A DNA stretch of 64,000 nt from Apostichopus japonicus (taxonomy: Eukaryota > Echinodermata > Holothuroidea > Aspidochirotida > Stichopodidae): positions 23,151,984-23,215,983 of the forward strand of contig NC_092564.1 of assembly GCF_037975245.1 (NCBI RefSeq), read 5' to 3'. Below the pieces are notes generated by a model. The model searched no databases, was not told the origin of the DNA, and saw only the letters and a list, made by a program, of their open reading frames with translations. Shown here one piece after another: positions 1 to 10,543 of this stretch (position 1 is the first letter of the stretch; each line of letters starts with the position of its first letter). Both the position numbers and the translations under genes were made by a program.

Positions 1-2154
1 ATATCACCTTGTAATTGTTGCAGAAGTATAAAGTATACAAATATGAACAATTGATTACCAGAATATTATAGAACAAAAATATCTGAAACTAATTAATTGT
101 ATGTAAATTAGTATGTCAGAGAACTAGTAACTGAATGATGAACAATATCAGCTACCAATGAATAGAATAGCTTTGCTAAATATTTTACTAATATCTGCGC
201 TAAATCGAGTGAAATGAAAGGGGTGCTCTAAATTCTGATGAGCAAATTCATATTTCCCCAATAGATGAGGAAAATGTTCCCCTATAGCTTAGGAAAAGCA
301 CATGCTAGAAACCTTTTAGCAAAATGTGCTAAAACACTTTTTCATGTGCTATGTTTACCCTTCAAGTAGCACTAATACTCTCTGAGCAATATGGCGCAAT
401 TTCTACTCATCTGTTCTGAGTCGGTGTACATGTGAGCGTGTTTGATGCGTTAGCTTATAAACATGTCATAGAAATAACATGCATGAAGGTTCAACATACT
501 TTGTATTTGGCTCCACGTTTAGTGAGTAAAAGAACAGGTTTGGTTTTTATGGAAGTCAAAGGTCACTACAGTTTTGAAAAGGTCAAAATCTTAATCCTTA
601 TAACCATTACAACGCCAAAGTACAACTCTGAGGAATTCATACTTTATATATGGCACAGGTTTGCTCATAGGTGGCCTCTTATCTGGTAAAAAGGGTTAGG
701 GTAATTTAATTTTTAAGGTTATTTTGCTCTTCCCAACCTCTTTTCACTGCATTTGCTAGTATGATAGCCACTGTATGATAGTCAATTGTACACTTCTTCC
801 TGTTGCATGAATGCAGCTAAGAAATGCAGAAACACTTAAACATCTAGAATTATTGTAGCCCATATATCCATGATTGGGTACGACTAAATAAAGGCATAAC
901 AGTTTCTTGCACTCTCACTGAACACAGTTGTCATATGTACAAGAAATTGACATCTGATGACTTCCCTAGTATTAATGACAATTTCTTGTGTTCTCATTGG
1001 CTACTGATTGGAAGAAATCAGAATATATTGAATTAAATTTTAATCTGTAAGTTTTCTCTCCCTCTGTATTGGAGTACACTGTAACATGTCAACACATAAT
1101 GTAAGTTATTGTACGTAGCTGCCATATGTGAAAGAAATGGACATGTTGAATCATATCCTCTATCAAAATACAAGAAACTGGCAGTTGCTCATATAATTCT
1201 TATAGATGTTCATTTTTTCATTGCAATAATTACTGATACTTTAGACAGTGAAGACCAAGAAAGACACATTAAGTAGCCTACTGTGCAACATGAGTGACTG
1301 TAAATTTGATTTTCTCCATAATAATAACAGGTGTGGAACCAGGGGTAGGGTGGATGTACGCTCGCCCCCCCCCAACCCCTTGCAACCCACACAAAAAATA
1401 AAAGCCTTAAGAGTATACCTAATTACCATTATGGATCTAAGTTGTACCCTATATATGCTACAGAATACACCAATTCAAAGTCAAATCTTTATTAAATTTA
1501 TGCAATCATTGATCCTAATAATTGGGTAAATTGGTTACACTGTCCTTGTAAATTATTGACAAACATCGCACCTTTGGTCTTTTCTCTATAAACTGAATAC
1601 AACATTCTTTTGTTGACTTTTGTTGCGAAAATGTAAAGTGACTCCTAGGTTTCCCATGAAACAAAAAAAGCTATCATTAAAAGGGTGACAGTCGCCTGAT
1701 TGTCTTGCTACACAACAAACTACTCTGACATGTTCTGTACAAAGAAATGCATGCTTTACATACTAAACGGAATATATTTTGAATGAAACTATTCACCATA
1801 TCTAAAATTATAGAAATTAGAAGCCAAAAGCCTACCTCGCTTTTATGTTATAGTTATAACTGCTCGATTTCTCGCCGATGGGTATACAGATAATATCAGC
1901 AGATGCACTATGGTACACGTTGGATGACAGCGTTTCAATATGTGTTCAAAGTACAATATGTGCAAACAAACGTAAGGTATGGTGATGTCGTATATCTTCG
2001 TGTGTGTGTAGTGTATGTTTGTGTTCGTTTGTTTTTACCCATATTGTAAACATGATATCTCAATTAAGAAGGGAAGCGTATAATAACCTCATATTTGTTA
2101 TGTAGGGTGGACCACATTTAAAAGTACAAGCAACATGCCAGTTTTAACTGTACA
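1..2154. other. Intergenic, no gene seen
   Basis: AT-rich sequence with only short open frames (below 95 codons), none with a recognisable motif or a convincing exon structure. A C-rich run lies near 1364-1373. Nothing else can be supported here. Confidence 0.6.
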
Positions 2155-3888
2155 TAAGCTTGCACGGTTTCGTGAAAACTTACAACCGGTTTTTCTCTAG
2201 CAAAAAACCGAATCTGGCTCAAAAACCGGTTTTTTTTCCACCTCCCGAATTGCATTGAAAACATCCAAATCTCGATCGCTAAGATGCATATTTTTGAAGC
2301 TTTACCAACAGCGAGTTCAAGTCTGTTCGTTAGCAGTAAATTGTTTGAAAATAAGAAGAATAAATTCAAGAAATGTTACTGCCTTCATGACTCTCATTTT
2401 ATAACCCACGTTAACTAAACTGAAGTAAATATGTCGAAAAGAAATGTGTTGGTGAAGTTTTTTCTTAAAGTTTTAACATCACGTACACCTATCGTTTGTC
2501 TTGTGTTAACTGTACTTCACGAAGTTCAAATTCGTGTAAAATATCACGGTCATGTTATATTATATTATATGTTATATTTTCGGAGATGAGGGCCGAGCGT
2601 AAACCCCATTATGACCAATTGGAGATCGTAAAAAAAAATGCTTTACAATATGATTGGTCCAATATATTCAGTAGTGGCTGACAAAGTGTTCGAATGTACC
2701 AAATTGCACGAGGCTCTAGCCATGTTCGCGGGTGGTATCTTGGCGGTAAAAAAAATTCTCTTCAAGGAGTGAAGAGAATTTACAGTCTACACTTTCAAGT
2801 ACAAGATGAAAAACATCGCTGGCAAAAGCGGGGATTAGGTTGGCAAAGAATATAAATTGTTAACGTTTAAGTTGAAAACATGTGTTCATCAACGTAAACG
2901 AAAAACAAACTGAGAGACGCCTTGTCTGATAACTGATAAGAAGAAATGTTGAAAGGAAACTCACAAAGAAAATACAATCTATTAGCGTACAAAGGAGAAT
3001 TGTCCCAACAGCAACATCTGTAATTTCCAGCCATGTATGCAACATTTTTACTCCTTTAATATTCCTTGGCTCAAGCCTGACGCCAGGTGTCTCTTGTGAA
3101 TGATGGACTGTGATTGTTCTCATGTTACTTGTTGCATCTTAGTTGTTAAACTCAGAGCCCCCCCCCCCCGTGATTGTTACTTGTTGCATCTTAGTTGTTA
3201 AACACAGAGCCCCCCCCCCCCCGTGATTGGTAATGTTACTTGTTGCATCTTAGTTGTTAAACTCACAGAGCCCCCCCCCCCGCGACTGTACATGTCGTAT
3301 GGTATTGTGGATTGCGCAATGTACCTTTGAGGTTTTAACGTTTATTTTTTGAACACGAGCTGTGATCAATGTGTTTGAAAAGATTTTCTCCATATACTCT
3401 ACCAATAAATTGAAGTTAAATAATAAGAACAACACAAGGAGGACAAACACGTTTGATATAACAATTTACTTTGAACTGCATCTCGTCATTTGAGTGTGTA
3501 CTTCTCACAACTACTAACGTTGGCCACCAAGGTCAGTTCAATACTACAAGGTCACCTAACTGATGCACGCATATAAGGGCTGCATAGTCTAATGTTAGGC
3601 ATAGCTATCCACCCTCAAGCACTGGTTATGGCGTGTGCCGATCGTAGCTGACAATGTCGTCTATCAGAAAAGCTTTCTCTTGTTGCAATTTACTTTCATA
3701 TTGCAAAAAAAACGGTAAATAGGAGAAACCAAAGTCAACAAACTCTGTTTTTTCCAGTTTTTGCAATTCAAATTTCGGTTTTTACCGGTTTTTTCGGTTT
3801 TTCGGTTTTCTTAAAATTAAAAATAGTACCGAAATTCGGTCGGAAAAAACCGGTTTCGGTACTAAAACCGGTTTACCGTGCAAGCCTA
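2155..3888. mobile_element. Non-autonomous hAT-like DNA transposon (Ac-type ends)
   Basis: The left end reads TAAGCTTGCACGGT and the right end, read inward, TAGGCTTGCACGGT: terminal inverted repeats with one mismatch in 14. Both ends are flanked by the same 8-bp sequence ACTGTACA (2147-2154 and 3889-3896), a perfect target-site duplication of the length made by hAT transposases. The subterminal CCGGTTTTT and TTTCGGTTTTT repeats are like those of Ac-type hAT elements. The 1.73 kb interior holds only short frames and no recognisable transposase, so the copy is non-autonomous. It also contains a small tandem repeat with poly-C tracts (3120-3285). Confidence 0.85.
3120..3285. repeat. Tandem repeat, about 57 bp x 3, with poly-C tracts
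   Basis: The block TTGTTGCATCTTAGTTGTTA recurs at about 3182 and 3239, with an earlier copy near 3128. Each copy is followed by a run of 10-12 C. It sits inside the hAT-like element at 2155-3888. Confidence 0.8.
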
Positions 3889-5100
3889 ACTGTACAGAAG
3901 TTATCTGAATTGAGCCTTCCGTGAAGAGTAATATGTAAAGCTGGTGCTACCTGACTCCAGGCTGTGTGGTATATTGTGCAACGTGACTCACTAAGGATGT
4001 CCTTGGGCTGACTGAGTCGTTGTTGTTGCTTTTGACCTTGGCATGTACAAAGATCTAGGAACTAAGGAAGATTACCTGACCAAGAGATTGTCGTCAATGT
4101 CACCATTTGTTTGGTGTGGCCTGCTGCCTTATCCCCGTCCCTCCTTTCCATTTCATAGTCATACATTTATACATCCATACACGCACACATACATATACAC
4201 ACATACATACATAGATGCATATACATACATATACATATATAAATACATACACATACATACAGTTCCACCTCTTTATGAATTAGCCCATTTGCACATTAAA
4301 CACATCTCACATACTCAAAACAATCAACACTTTAGCACTGAAAAATCTGGCATTCAGGAAGTTGAAATAACATTTGTACCTTGTATACTCAGCAACTTTT
4401 TCGAATTAAACTTCGATGAGTTGTCTTCTGGATCTTTTCATTCAGGAACTGTCCTTCTTCTAAAGACCTTCGCAGAGCAGCAGACATATTTTCCACTGGT
4501 ATTCGAAACTTAAAAGAGGCCATGGTTTTAAGGAACAATGTCCATACTAAAGGGTAAGTATAAGATATAAAATACTCATAGCTGTTCCTAGATTGTGTCA
4601 CAGAGTGTCTTAACTTTTTAGAATAATCTATTCTTTGTTACCATTTCGCAAATGCATTGTCTGCAAAGAACTGTTGGCAATCCAAACCAATAAGAGGCCT
4701 TAAAAGTTCACTTTCCATCATAACACTACAACACTAGTTGGCCAAACAAACAAAATTACAAATATACTACAAGGTTACATGATCAAGGGAAGTTTGTCCT
4801 GAATGAAGCATCAAACTCGTTGCTGTTGAAACCCTGTTAACCTCTTTAGATTCTAAGTTCTAAGCCTACTTCCAATGTGTATTTTACACTCTGATAAAAA
4901 AGATAATGCTCAACACACGACCACCAGATGATGTGACATCATCTGCTTCAAGAAAAGTAGAAGCCTTGTTGTACCAACTTTGTAAGAACAGATGCCTTTG
5001 TGCCAATGTTAGGGCAAGATTCTTTCTGTTTTTAGTCTTCCTAGCCAAACTTTTAAGGTAACTGTGCTTTTTTTAAAAACGCATTGTTAACAATATACCA
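3889..5100. other. Intergenic, with CATA microsatellite at 4158-4262
   Basis: A degenerate (CATA)n/(TACA)n stretch occupies 4158-4262 and keeps a 156-codon frame open by low complexity; I do not regard that frame as a gene. The region from about 4400 to 5100 may hold the extreme 3' part of the minus-strand pseudogene that follows, but I could not align it convincingly. Confidence 0.5.
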
Positions 5101-5136
5101 ATGGTTGGAAGTTTAAAATCTCTTCTCCATAGTGGG

Positions 5137-6440
5137 TTAAAAGTGCATCTTTGGTGTAATTCCAGATATACAGAGATATCTACATAAAATTCCCAAAAAA
5201 GTCTCTAATGAGGCCATGAAGAAAAGACATTGATTATCTATTGTGAGCTGGCTCAAAATCAAGTTCGCAAATTGCAGTGAAATAGAGCAACAAGTGCCAG
5301 TGGCCGTCATGTTTTGGAATAATGTCACCTAACAAATAAAAAACCTGCATATCCTATTTGTGGCAAACGACTCAGGAAACCCACCGATAGAATGACTTGC
5401 CAGATGGTCTGCCACTATCATAAAAACACTCCCTTTGAAAAGGTACTGAGAATCGTTTTTGAATATGCGTACACCAAATTCTTCCGAGAAATGAATATCT
5501 TCTATTATCTTTTCACTTATCTTTGCAAATCCATGTTTACTTACATGAGTATTTTTGCAAAGCAGACTAATTGGATAACATGTAGCTTACTGCGATATTT
5601 TGGTTCAATATTTCCCCAAAGCAAGTACATGCCATTTAACTTTGCCTCTTCCTAAATGTACCTATAATTTTGCAAACTTCAAAGTCATCATTGTATAATG
5701 TTAAGTACAAAATTGTTTCCCCTTCATCATAATTAAATAACTTGTTTGTCTGACAATGTTCTCTATCACAGTAGTCATCTAGTACCCCTGAATGCCATAT
5801 TTCATGTGCGTTCACAACTTGAGTGAAAACATTGTGTTGTAGGAGGGACTTAATTGTCTCTAGTATTGGTACATACTGGAATGTTTCATGCTTTCTATTT
5901 TCTTTCTCTCCAATTACTAGCTCTACAGGCCCTACTAGGTTAAAGTTGCTTCTGAAGTATATGAAGTCTGTCTTGCTAGTGTGATCATTGAATCAAACAC
6001 TGATTTAGTAGTGTCTACATTCTTATTCAGGCCATTCATCAACATGAACACCTGTTAATTCTATGTAGTGCCTTATTTGTTGAAGTTGCTGGGTTTGATT
6101 ACTTGAAACAAATGCCCCAATATCTGTTATTATTTTAACAAGTTGGAGGGAGTTGATATTTTTCTTGCTACTTTAGAATCATCAAAGCCAGGTTGTGTTG
6201 GTTTCTAGAATTTAGGGAATGTACTACAGACAGATCTTCACTGATCTCGGGAGTACATTAAGTTTCATCCTTTGTGCCACTACATGAATCTTCCTCAAGA
6301 CTTTTTTATGTGTTCTTCGAATGTGACTAAGAAGGGTTTTGAATTTCAAAAATTTAACAATTCCACACCTGACAGTGAAACCTGGCTCAGACGAATGAAC
6401 TTGCTCCATATGCTTTAACATTGTTGGAGAACCCACTTAG
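5137..6440 (-). pseudogene. Decayed copy of a multicopy C2H2-finger, transposon-associated protein family
   Basis: Read on the minus strand, conceptual translation in shifting frames gives a run of collinear motifs. In order these are a finger-like block with VRCGI and LLSHIRRTH (6440-6300); FRSNFNLVGPVELVIGEKE (about 5960-5900); WHSGVLDDYCD (about 5795-5760); LYNDDFEVCK (about 5695-5665); GNIEPKYRSKLHVIQLV (about 5615-5560); a block ending IIEDI (about 5500); VADHLASHSIGGF (about 5415-5375); and a WHLLLYF / EPAH block (about 5300-5220). From memory, this order matches large uncharacterised proteins found in many copies in fish and invertebrate genomes, with PKYRSKL, LASHxxGGF and PKHHxLxHYP motifs. 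There are at least one frameshift and several stop codons, and the second finger cysteine is missing. It is a dead copy. The parent's biochemical role is unknown to me. Confidence 0.7.
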
Positions 6441-7193
6441 CTCCTCATCAAATGTGGATGTATCTTGAATGTGGCCGGTTAATCACTGAGATGCCATCAG
6501 TATTACTGCACTGAAAATATAGATAGTCACTCTGTCACTGTGAAAATGAAAAATATGATAAATCTATCTCATGAAGAATATTGACAAAATTGTACAAGCA
6601 TTACGGTTAGCTTTAATTTCATCAGTTTGTTTACTTGCCTAGTTTCAACATATTTATGGCCAGAAGGGGAATTATTTTAACCCCATGCAGGGAAACTTTT
6701 CAGAGTTGTCCACTCATCTCTGAAAACCAAACTTTGTGACAGGATAACCAAACATAATCAGGATAGTTTTTCCCAATACCCCCACTCCAATGCCTCCCAA
6801 CCAACATTTAATGATCATAATAGTATACTGAATATTAATTCCTTTTGGACCAGCAAGTTTTCCTTCAGACAACCAAGAACAACGAATGAGTTGTCTTTAA
6901 ATCAAGGTCTACCATGTCAAACCTTTGCAGACCAAGGGAAAATTCAGTACAATATGAGCGCTAAAACATACCACAACTTAAGTTATCAAATTCAAACCAT
7001 GGATCCTCTATGCTATTTCAAATGCAGTAAGCATAAGACCCAGTATATTCCTCCTGCCACAAATATGTACAAAATAGCTTAACCATATGACTAAAGAAAT
7101 GAGTGAAATCAATTACAAACATAAAGGACTTCTCATTTTGTGCCTTGCAATTTGGGTTTCTCCATAAAAACATAATATGCCTATACAGGTATA
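6441..7193. other. Intergenic, no gene seen
   Basis: No open frame above 65 codons, no repeat structure and no motif I recognise. Confidence 0.5.
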
Positions 7194-7260
7194 CAGGCGC
7201 GTAGCCAAGGGGGGGGGCGAAGGGGGCAGCCGCCCCCCCCCCCCCTTGAGCCTATTTTAA
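7194..7260. mobile_element. Isolated transposon end with G-run/C-run hairpin
   Basis: The sequence starts CAGGCGCGTAGCC, a form common at hAT termini. It is followed by a 9-G run, a short spacer and a 13-C run that can fold back on each other. I could not find a matching inverted end downstream, so this is probably a truncated element. Confidence 0.4.
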
Positions 7261-8358
7261 AATAAAAAAGTTTTTTATGATATCGCTAGTATTTTCAAAA
7301 GAGAAAATGCTAAGATGCAACTTGCAAGGCTTGGGAAGTGCCATTTCCAGCGATCTGGGAGGCATAGCACAGCCAAAATTTTCTTGTACGCTTCGCGCCA
7401 ACCATGGTGGCGCTACGCTTTGATAGTTTGCAATGCCGAATCTACAGTTTCGCCCCTCCCTTGGCAAATTCCTGGCAACGCGCGTGTGACTATATTTGTA
7501 TTGAACTTTTAACAATCCTTTCCAATGTTGCAGACAACAAGCTGCACATTGCAGATGGGATGTCAGTCTATGGATTTACTCCCCATCATGCATGATCCGT
7601 CATTAATGCACATTGTTACAGCACAAGTACGTGTATAGATGCGACAAGCATGTTCTAACCTTTATGCCATACTTTGTTTTGTACTGGGGAGCAGGCAGTC
7701 GTAATAAGTTTCGTGACTATAATACGAGAGTCAGAAAATCCTTGACTTCCTATGGCTCTCCCTGACATCAGAAAAAAGCTTAGCGTAGGCCTATTTAGCC
7801 TAGATGCTGAGATGCCAGGACGGGCAACAAGAATGGATCACTTTGGAGATTGTCTTAGCACATTTGCATCGGGAGTAGTCACTTTGAATGTAATCAATGC
7901 AGATTAATGTGGTTATAGAATGGTATAATAATTGTAGCTAGAGTTCAACAGTACACCTTGAATGGATTCTACCCAAGTGAATTATATTCATTATTTGATG
8001 GAAATGAACGACAAGCTGTGTCTTTTAAAATTGTACTTTGAATTAAACTTATCATGTTGGACTTTGCAGTTCCGTGATCGCAGCGAGAAACGGCCCTTAT
8101 TGCTCAGGCTGCTGGGACAAACAGTTCCATTGGACTGCTGGCCTACTTCACAAATTTTCAGTGGAATAACAGCTATTCAGTGGCCATGACACGAAAATTT
8201 CAACTTCCTGTCTTTTTGGGATCCATCTAAGCATGCTCTCAAGAACATATATGGTTGTCTGCCAGTTAAAAATTTGATTTTTCCTTTCGAAAATTGAGAT
8301 TTAATTTACCCTCTTCGGGCTTGAAAACTTCTTTCGGTTGAAAATTTTCCTTATCTCA

Positions 8359-8376
8359 TGACGTCATGTGACGTCA
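8359..8376. promoter_or_regulatory. Tandem CRE palindromes
   Basis: Two perfect TGACGTCA sites lie at 8359-8366 and 8369-8376, 10 bp centre to centre, so on the same DNA face. This is the consensus site for CREB/ATF bZIP factors. They sit 74 bp upstream of the ATG of the 8450 frame. Further perfect copies occur at 9213-9220 and 10005-10012. Their use as a promoter is inference. Confidence 0.45.
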
Positions 8377-8449
8377 TGTTATGAACACGATTCGGATCTC
8401 GCTGATTCCTCTGAACACATATCATACTTACAGTACGAAGTGTACATAA

Positions 8450-8785
8450 ATGCACAAAACAATCAATAACAAGTCAACGCGAAATCAGATCGAAATTTCC
8501 CGTGGAATGTCAGATTTAGAACCAAATGCGGTAACCGAAGTTCAAAGTGATAGTGCATGGTTCTTCACCAGGCAGAGAAATTGGGCTATAATTAAAGTGC
8601 CCTTTCTCATATTCGAAGCAGAGAGTGAAGGCGATGATCATGCAAATATTGAACCGAACGTTGAGGGTGGACCTGAGGTGTTAAAGCCGAATCAGTTCGA
8701 GTCTGTTAAACGAGCCGAAATTGAAGCTCCACAACATATCGAAGAACAAACCCTTTCGGAACTATTGCAAGGAACATACAACGTG
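8450..8785 (+). CDS. Possible first coding exon, unrecognised product
   Basis: An ATG-initiated frame of 112 codons runs into a good donor (GTG followed by GTAAGA) exactly in phase 0. The predicted peptide is hydrophilic and acidic in its second half, with runs such as EAESEGDD and QHIEEQTLSELLQ. It has no signal peptide or membrane segment. Two CRE palindromes lie just upstream. I do not recognise the family and could not identify a following exon. It lies inside the inverted-repeat segment 7551-10543, so it may be transposon cargo or may be chance. Transcript evidence would settle this. Confidence 0.3.
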
Positions 8786-10056
8786 GTAAGAATTTATTAA
8801 CGAAGCATTTAAAGGATTGGTTCAGGTGTCTGACATGTCTATCTTGTATGAAAGAGCTTAAAAAGACAAACAGAATAGTGAAGAAACTACCATGATAGAA
8901 TGCTCTGTTAAGGAGATATCACACTATGAAGATTTCACAATTTCTTTGCAAATGACTGGTGTAGAAAGACTAACTGTGAGGGTGTGATGTCACATCCTTA
9001 CTTCCTTAACATGTGTCAATATATTTCATTAAAAAATAATTTCTTTTTTTCACAAATCTAAAAAAATATAATCAAACATTCTTCAGATGTTAAATCTCAA
9101 ATACTTCCCTTGACACATATGAGATCTCCTGACGTATCCTTTGGTTGTAGGTCATAAAATCTTACAAGATATTTTAATAAAATAACAAAGACTTTTCAGG
9201 AATGTGAGGATATGACGTCACAGCTAGTCTGGTTTCAGCAGTTTCTACACAATCAGATAAAACTTTAAACTTGAATATCTCCTAAACGGAAAAAGATATT
9301 TGAATAATATTTTCACTGTTGGGTTTCTTTTATTGTCCTCTTTCATATAAGATAAACATTTGTGACACCTGAACTATTCCTTAAAAAACAAAATCTAGTC
9401 CATTTTGTGCATGTGTTGTTGGAATTCACGGAACTCCCTAAACCGTATTGAGCGTTGTGTTACGGTGACTTACAACCCATATGTACAGTGTGTTAGCTAT
9501 GTATTCATATACAAGTACAAGGATCGCCACTTGCCCCATTGGAGGTTTCCTGTTCTCCAATCTGGTCTTCGGAGTTTTTAATGTGGAATACATGACAGAA
9601 GAACGACTTGTTTATGTCGACCCGTTAAAGCCCATTTGTTTTATATCATAATATCGTAGTATGCTTCCGTGAAGTGTTCGCTACATACAGAGCTAGGCCC
9701 AGTGAATCAGCGCTGGTGTTGTGCACTAACTTGGTCATAATCGCCGTGTTTTTTCGCCCTTCGGCCTTCGATGAAGGCTAATTGGATGGGGTATGACATT
9801 TGTGCAGCCCCCAACAACACAACGGACCGGCATTTCTCTTGGATATTTTACAACATGTTGTAAAACAATTAAACAAACTTGAAATTTTTAGCGATATAGA
9901 GTAATACAGTGGTTGTACTCTCAGTGTAAATGTGCGTGTATGTGTGACGGTAAGATCGTCGCGCATCCGGTACATGCCTGGGCTTGGCACTTGTGTTCCT
10001 AACATGACGTCATCATTGTCTTGCTTGAAATCGCATTTTCAGATATCTATTTCAAA

Positions 10057-10333
10057 GTGGCTATTCTTACGACTATTCGTAAGAATAATTTCCGATTACG
10101 CATGCGCAGTTGCTATATTTATGACAGGAGTACTATTTTTTACGACCAGGAGTAACAATAATTTCCGGTTAGGGTTAGTGTTAGGGTTAGGATTGGGGTT
10201 TAGGGTTAAAGTTAAAGTTAGGGTTACCCCTTCTACATGCACAGTTGCTTTTTTTTTACTTTACTGCGCTTGAATTCGCCTTTGTCGTAAGAATAGTTTA
10301 TAAATTGTTACGACTAGTCGTAAGAATAGCCAC
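10057..10333. mobile_element. 277-bp MITE carrying telomere-like repeats
   Basis: The end sequence GTGGCTATTCTTACGACTA at 10057 recurs inverted at 10333 (22 of 23 over the longer block). Each end also contains a nested palindrome, TTACGACTA.TCGTAA. The interior at 10168-10226 holds degenerate TTAGGG repeats. I found no flush target-site duplication. Confidence 0.7.
10168..10226 (+). repeat. Interstitial telomere-like (TTAGGG)n block
   Basis: GGTTAGGGTTAGTGTTAGGG is followed by further degenerate GGTTAG, GGGGTTTAGGG and GTTAAAGTTAGGG units. About nine units share the animal telomere repeat phase, with substitutions. The block is centred in the 10057-10333 MITE. Confidence 0.8.
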
Positions 10334-10543
10334 GGCCTATCTATTTTCTGATGCGAATATTAAAACGTTAATTTCTAATTAGTCCTTGAGGTTTTCAAGG
10401 TGATGAGGATTGTTTTGTACATAGATTTTCTCATAGATATAGAGGAAGTTACTCTTGATTAGTTGGATTTTTCGTGTCATGGCCTCTTTAACGACGGATC
10501 CTGCATGATGGGGAGTAATTCCATAGACTGACGTCCCATCTGC

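Larger units (their letters stand above)
7551..10543. mobile_element. Segment bounded by long imperfect inverted repeats; unclassified element
   Basis: The sequence at 7551-7605 reappears inverted at 10489-10543 with about four mismatches in 55. Directly inside it on the right, 10461-10483 is the inverse of 8182-8205 (22 of 24). On the right the two blocks are contiguous, so the terminal repeat was originally about 83 bp. The left copy has been split by roughly 576 bp (7606-8181). I see no clear target-site duplication. The interior holds a possible first exon (8450-8785), four perfect TGACGTCA palindromes and a nested MITE (10057-10333). No transposase motif was recognised. Confidence 0.55.

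Noticed and set aside
4043-4513. 156-codon plus-strand frame
   Set aside because: Kept open by a CATA/TACA microsatellite, with Tyr/His/Thr-biased composition and no motif.
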